Assembly: GCF_041228105.1 (NCBI RefSeq) | Contig: NZ_CP166097.1 | Coordinates: 2,852,001-2,916,000 of the forward strand | From: Pectobacterium aroidearum | Lineage (GTDB): Bacteria > Pseudomonadota > Gammaproteobacteria > Enterobacterales > Enterobacteriaceae | Reading direction: 5' to 3' | DNA: 64,000 nucleotides | Shown: positions 60,545 to 64,000 of the stretch, one piece after another | How positions within the stretch are numbered: position 1 is the first letter of the stretch | How the letters are laid out: the number at the start of each line of letters is the position of its first letter | Program-made: the position numbers and the translations under genes | The notes under the pieces: generated by a model | The model's input: the letters and a program-made list of their open reading frames with translations, nothing else | Told to the model about the DNA's origin: nothing | Databases searched by the model: none

Positions 60545-61825
60545 ATGAAAATACATACTATCGCCAGTCCTGCGCCGTACTCCTCTCCCCGACCACCGTT
60601 AACCGATGGGGCGAAAAGTGCCGTACCCGCAATCGATCGTTATCATCGTTGCCCAGAATGTGATGCTTTTTTTGCGCTGCCGCCGTTGAAGCGTAACCAG
60701 ACAGCGAACTGTCCACGCTGTGATGCCAAAGTCAGCTCAGGCAGAGACTGGCCGATTTCCCGACTGGCTGCAATGGCCGTTGCCATGCTGGTATTGATGC
60801 CGTTTGCCTTCACTGAACCGTTAATCAGCATTCGTCTTCTGGGCGTCACCATCAATGCCAGCCTGTTTGAAGGTATTTGGCAAATTACCCGTCAGGGGCA
60901 TCCGCTCACGGCAAGCATGGTTGCCTTCTGTACCGTTGGTGCGCCGCTCACGCTGGTCTTTTCGCTGTTATACCTATTCTTTGCTCCCCGAATCGGCATG
61001 AATCTGCGGCCCATCCTGCTCATGTTGCAACGGCTAAAAGAGTGGATGATGCTGGATATCTATCTGGTTGGCATGGCCGTCGCGGCGATCAAGGTCCGAG
61101 AATTCGCGGATGTTCAGGCTGGCATCGGGCTGGTCGCCTTTCTGGCGCTGATGATCTTAAGTCTGTTGACGCTGATTCACTTAAATACCGACCAGCTTTG
61201 GCAGCGTTTTTATCCACGCATGAGGCCATTGATTGCGCCGGATCGCTATCGAATCTGCCTTTCCTGCCATTTCACCAGTTCACCGGACAACCGGGGGCGC
61301 TGCCCTCGATGCCATATTCCGCTTCGCTTACGCCAGCGGCAAAGTCTGCAAAAATCCTGGGCAGCACTGATTGCTTCCATCATTTTACTGTTCCCCGCTA
61401 ACCTGCTACCCATATCGATTATTTATGTCAACGGTGCCCGCACGGAAGACACGATCTTCTCCGGCATTCTGTCACTCGCATCAGGCAATGTTCCTGTCGC
61501 GCTGGTGGTGTTTATCGCCAGTATTCTGGTGCCGTTTACGAAAGTGATGGTGTTGTTCGGGCTGCTGGTGAGCATCCATCTCCGGTCAGAAGCCAATATC
61601 ATGATGCGCATGAAGATGCTGCGCGTGATTCGCTGGATCGGCCGATGGTCTATGCTCGATTTATTTGTGATTGCCCTGACGATGTCACTCGTCAACCGCG
61701 ATCAACTACTCGCTTTCACCATGGGGCCTGCTGCTTTTTACTTTGGCGCAGCGGTGATTCTCACTATCCTTGCCGTTGAATGGCTGGATAGCCGACTGAT
61801 GTGGGATAACACTGATGTGGAATAA
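60545..61825 (+). CDS. letA: LetA (YebS), PqiA-like inner membrane protein of a lipid transport system
   Basis: The start is placed at the ATG giving [15 protein letters not shown], preceded by AGGAACA; it yields 426 residues, near the 427 of E. coli YebS. The product has two halves, each with a zinc-ribbon (CPECDAFF...CPRCDAK and [20 protein letters not shown]) and four membrane helices. LetA works with LetB to move phospholipids between the inner and outer membrane. letB begins 2 bases after its stop codon. Confidence 0.95.
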   Translation: MKIHTIASPAPYSSPRPPLTDGAKSAVPAIDRYHRCPECDAFFALPPLKRNQTANCPRCDAKVSSGRDWPISRLAAMAVAMLVLMPFAFTEPLISIRLLGVTINASLFEGIWQITRQGHPLTASMVAFCTVGAPLTLVFSLLYLFFAPRIGMNLRPILLMLQRLKEWMMLDIYLVGMAVAAIKVREFADVQAGIGLVAFLALMILSLLTLIHLNTDQLWQRFYPRMRPLIAPDRYRICLSCHFTSSPDNRGRCPRCHIPLRLRQRQSLQKSWAALIASIILLFPANLLPISIIYVNGARTEDTIFSGILSLASGNVPVALVVFIASILVPFTKVMVLFGLLVSIHLRSEANIMMRMKMLRVIRWIGRWSMLDLFVIALTMSLVNRDQLLAFTMGPAAFYFGAAVILTILAVEWLDSRLMWDNTDVE

Positions 61826-61827
61826 CA

Positions 61828-64000
61828 ATGCAAGATAATACGTCCGGGACACCAACCGAAGCGACGGTGAAAAACAAGCGTCGCCTGTCACCTTTTTGGC
61901 TGCTGCCGCTGATTGCACTGATGATTGCTGGCTGGTTGATTTACACCAATCAGCAAGAGCGTGGCGCCACCGTCACCATTGATTTCGTCTCCGCCGATGG
62001 GATTGTCGCCGGGCGTACTCCCGTGCGCTATCAGGGGGTGGAAGTCGGCACCGTGCAAAACATCAAGCTGAGCGAAGACCTGCGCACCATACAGGTCGAA
62101 GCCAGTATCAAAAGCGATATGAAGGAAGCGTTGCGCAGCGGTACGCAATTCTGGCTAGTGACGCCGAAAGCCTCTCTTGCCGGGGTTTCAGGATTGGATG
62201 CGCTGGTGGGCGGGAACTACATCGGTATGATGCCCGGTTCCGGCGAGGCGCAAGAGCACTTTTCCGCGCTGGATACACAGCCGAAATACCGCGTGAATAC
62301 CGGAGAGTTGATGATCCATCTCCATGCGGACGACCTCGGCTCACTGAATACGGGCTCGCTGGTTTACTACCGTAAGATCCCGGTGGGAAAAGTCTATGAT
62401 TATACGGTTTCTCAGGATCGCCGCGGTGTCATGATTGACGTGCTGGTCGAACGCCGTTTTACCCATCTGGTGAAGAAGAATAGCCGCTTCTGGAACGTGT
62501 CCGGTTTTAATGCAGACATCAGCGTCAGCGGTGCGAAAATTGAGATGGAGAATCTGGCGGCGCTGGTTAACGGAGCAATCGCGTTCGATTCCCCGGAAGA
62601 GAGCGAAGACGCGAGTGCCGAGCAATCCTATCGCCTCTATCCCGATCTGGCACAGAGCCAGCGCGGGGTAAAAATCACACTGGATTTACCTTCGGGCGAC
62701 AGTCTATCCGAAGGTCGCACGCCGCTGATGTATCAGGGGCTGGAAGTCGGCACGCTGAATAAAATCACGTTGAACCCAGTCGACAGCAAGGTCAGCGGAG
62801 AGCTGATCATCGATCCTTCCGTGGTTTCGCTGATGCGGGAAGGCACGCGTATCGAACTCAGCAAACCCCAGCTTTCGCTCAGCGATCTGAATGTTTCACG
62901 CCTGCTGAGTGGCCCAACGCTGACACTCATTCCCGGCGAAGGCGAACCGCGCCAGCATTTTACCGTCCTGGATAGCGGACAACAGCAACTCACCCAGCCC
63001 GGCGCGCTATCTATTCAGCTGACGGCGGCACAAAGCTATGGCATTGATAGCGGTCAACCCGTATTGCTGCACGGCGTGCAGATCGGTCAGGTCGTGAAAC
63101 GCACGTTGGATGAACAAGGCGTCAGCTTCATTTTGGTGATCGAGCCGCGATATCGCCAGTTATTGCACCGCGACAGCAAATTCATCGTTAACAGCCGCGT
63201 AAATGTGAAGATGGGACTGGATGGGATTCAAGTGCTGGGTGCCAGCGCGCAAGAGTGGGTCAACGGCGGCATTCAGGTTTTACCGGGCAGTAAAGGCGAC
63301 GTGCAGGCGCGTTACCCGCTGTTCAGCGATCTCGAAAAAGCCGAAGAAGGTATTCGCGGTGCCACCCCCTCGCCCACCCTCACCTTAGTGACCGATAGCT
63401 TGCCGGATATTCAGGACGGTTCCATCGTGCTGTACCGTAAATTCCAGGTAGGCGAAATCATGCGGGTGCGACCGAAAGCCGATACCTTTGAGGTTGACGT
63501 TTATATTCGTCCCGAACACCGCAAGCTACTGACGGAAAACAGCGTGTTCTGGGCAGAAGGCGGAGCCCGTGTACAGCTGAATACCTCGGGTCTGACCGTG
63601 CAAGCTTCCCCGCTGAATCGGGCGCTTAAGGGGGCTATCAGTTTTGATAATCTGGAAGGCGCCCCAGAAATTAAAGGCGGCAAACGTGTCCTGTACAACA
63701 ACGAAACGGCGGCGCGCGCCGTGGGGAGCCGCATCATTCTGCGCACCTACGACGCCAGTAAACTCGCGCCGGGTATGCCGATCCGTTATCTGGGCATTGA
63801 TATCGGTCAGTTGGATTCGCTGAAGCTGTCCGAACAACGCAACGAAGTGCTGGTGCAGGCCGTGCTCTATCCTGAGTATGTGCGTAATTTCGCTCGTGCC
63901 GGAACACGTTTTTCCGTCGTCACGCCGGAAATCTCCGCCGCTGGTGTGAACCACCTGGAAACGCTATTCCAGCCTTATATCAACGTCGAGCCGGGCAACG
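61828..64000 (+). CDS. letB: LetB (YebT), multi-MCE-domain lipid tunnel protein (N-terminal part, runs off the window)
   Basis: The frame opens with MQDNTSGTPTEATVKN, 2 bases after letA, and is still open at the right edge (724 codons seen; E. coli LetB has 877 residues). One N-terminal membrane helix (FWLLPLIALMIAGWLIY) anchors it. Repeated MCE domains follow, recognisable by recurring GxxVRYxGxxVGxV units such as RTPVRYQGVEVGTV, RTPLMYQGLEVGTL, QPVLLHGVQIGQV and MPIRYLGIDIGQL, about six of the usual seven. Stacked hexameric rings form a tunnel across the periplasm for lipids. Confidence 0.95.
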   Translation, partial: MQDNTSGTPTEATVKNKRRLSPFWLLPLIALMIAGWLIYTNQQERGATVTIDFVSADGIVAGRTPVRYQGVEVGTVQNIKLSEDLRTIQVEASIKSDMKEALRSGTQFWLVTPKASLAGVSGLDALVGGNYIGMMPGSGEAQEHFSALDTQPKYRVNTGELMIHLHADDLGSLNTGSLVYYRKIPVGKVYDYTVSQDRRGVMIDVLVERRFTHLVKKNSRFWNVSGFNADISVSGAKIEMENLAALVNGAIAFDSPEESEDASAEQSYRLYPDLAQSQRGVKITLDLPSGDSLSEGRTPLMYQGLEVGTLNKITLNPVDSKVSGELIIDPSVVSLMREGTRIELSKPQLSLSDLNVSRLLSGPTLTLIPGEGEPRQHFTVLDSGQQQLTQPGALSIQLTAAQSYGIDSGQPVLLHGVQIGQVVKRTLDEQGVSFILVIEPRYRQLLHRDSKFIVNSRVNVKMGLDGIQVLGASAQEWVNGGIQVLPGSKGDVQARYPLFSDLEKAEEGIRGATPSPTLTLVTDSLPDIQDGSIVLYRKFQVGEIMRVRPKADTFEVDVYIRPEHRKLLTENSVFWAEGGARVQLNTSGLTVQASPLNRALKGAISFDNLEGAPEIKGGKRVLYNNETAARAVGSRIILRTYDASKLAPGMPIRYLGIDIGQLDSLKLSEQRNEVLVQAVLYPEYVRNFARAGTRFSVVTPEISAAGVNHLETLFQPYINVEPGN

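Overview
The window looks like a chromosomal segment of a soft-rot enterobacterium, most likely Pectobacterium. The pectin-catabolism genes point there: togB, kdgM, paeX, kdgR and ogl, with KdgR-type operators in front of kdgM and ogl. So does the adjacent pair rdgA-rdgB, a RecA-linked regulator pair described from Pectobacterium carotovorum. Most of the remaining genes are recognisable enterobacterial core genes in blocks also found in E. coli.

Layout. 1-3.1 kb: the end of the oligogalacturonide importer gene togB, the porin gene kdgM and the pectin acetylesterase gene paeX. 3.1-10.4 kb: ydjM with a LexA box, tcyP, osmE, nadE, yddG, a homodimeric ABC exporter and a YgbA-type gene behind an NsrR-like box. 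10.4-17.7 kb (minus strand): thrS-infC-rpmI-rplT-pheM-pheS-pheT-ihfA, including an infC with an ATT start and the 14-residue pheM leader with its attenuator. 17.9-23.4 kb (minus): an aromatic amino acid permease, yebO, kdgR, ogl and htpX. 23.5-32.2 kb (minus): a ugpB-like binding protein gene with a phosphodiesterase gene, yhjX with its likely controllers ypdA/ypdB, and a GAF-PAS-GGDEF-EAL gene. 32.6-36.4 kb: a small unknown protein, rdgA, a possible small RNA, rdgB and a polyferredoxin. 36.4-51.8 kb: icd, rluE, nudJ, mnmA, hflD, purB, phoPQ, roxA, pepT and potABCD. 51.9-56.7 kb: ogt, an Fsr-type efflux gene, two AraC-type regulators and a YbhB-like protein. 56.9-64 kb: prc, proQ and msrC (minus), then letA (yebS) and the incomplete letB (yebT).

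How parts fit together. KdgM lets oligogalacturonides cross the outer membrane, PaeX deacetylates them, the TogB system imports them, Ogl cleaves the dimers, and KdgR represses the set. YpdA/YpdB sit beside yhjX, with a tandem repeat matching the published YpdB site between them. phoPQ has a textbook PhoP box, and a palindromic repeat element lies between that promoter and the phoP start codon. rdgA and rdgB form a damage-responsive switch whose intergenic DNA carries repeated motifs and a terminator-bounded small-RNA candidate.

At least three copies of one intergenic repeat family with inverted ends (6938-7073, 42500-42633, 44836-45031) and two copies of a second, shorter repeat (5393-5443, 19834-19887) are present. 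I saw no rRNA, tRNA, CRISPR array or intact insertion sequence. All calls come from reading the sequence and from memory of the protein families; no database search or computation was run.
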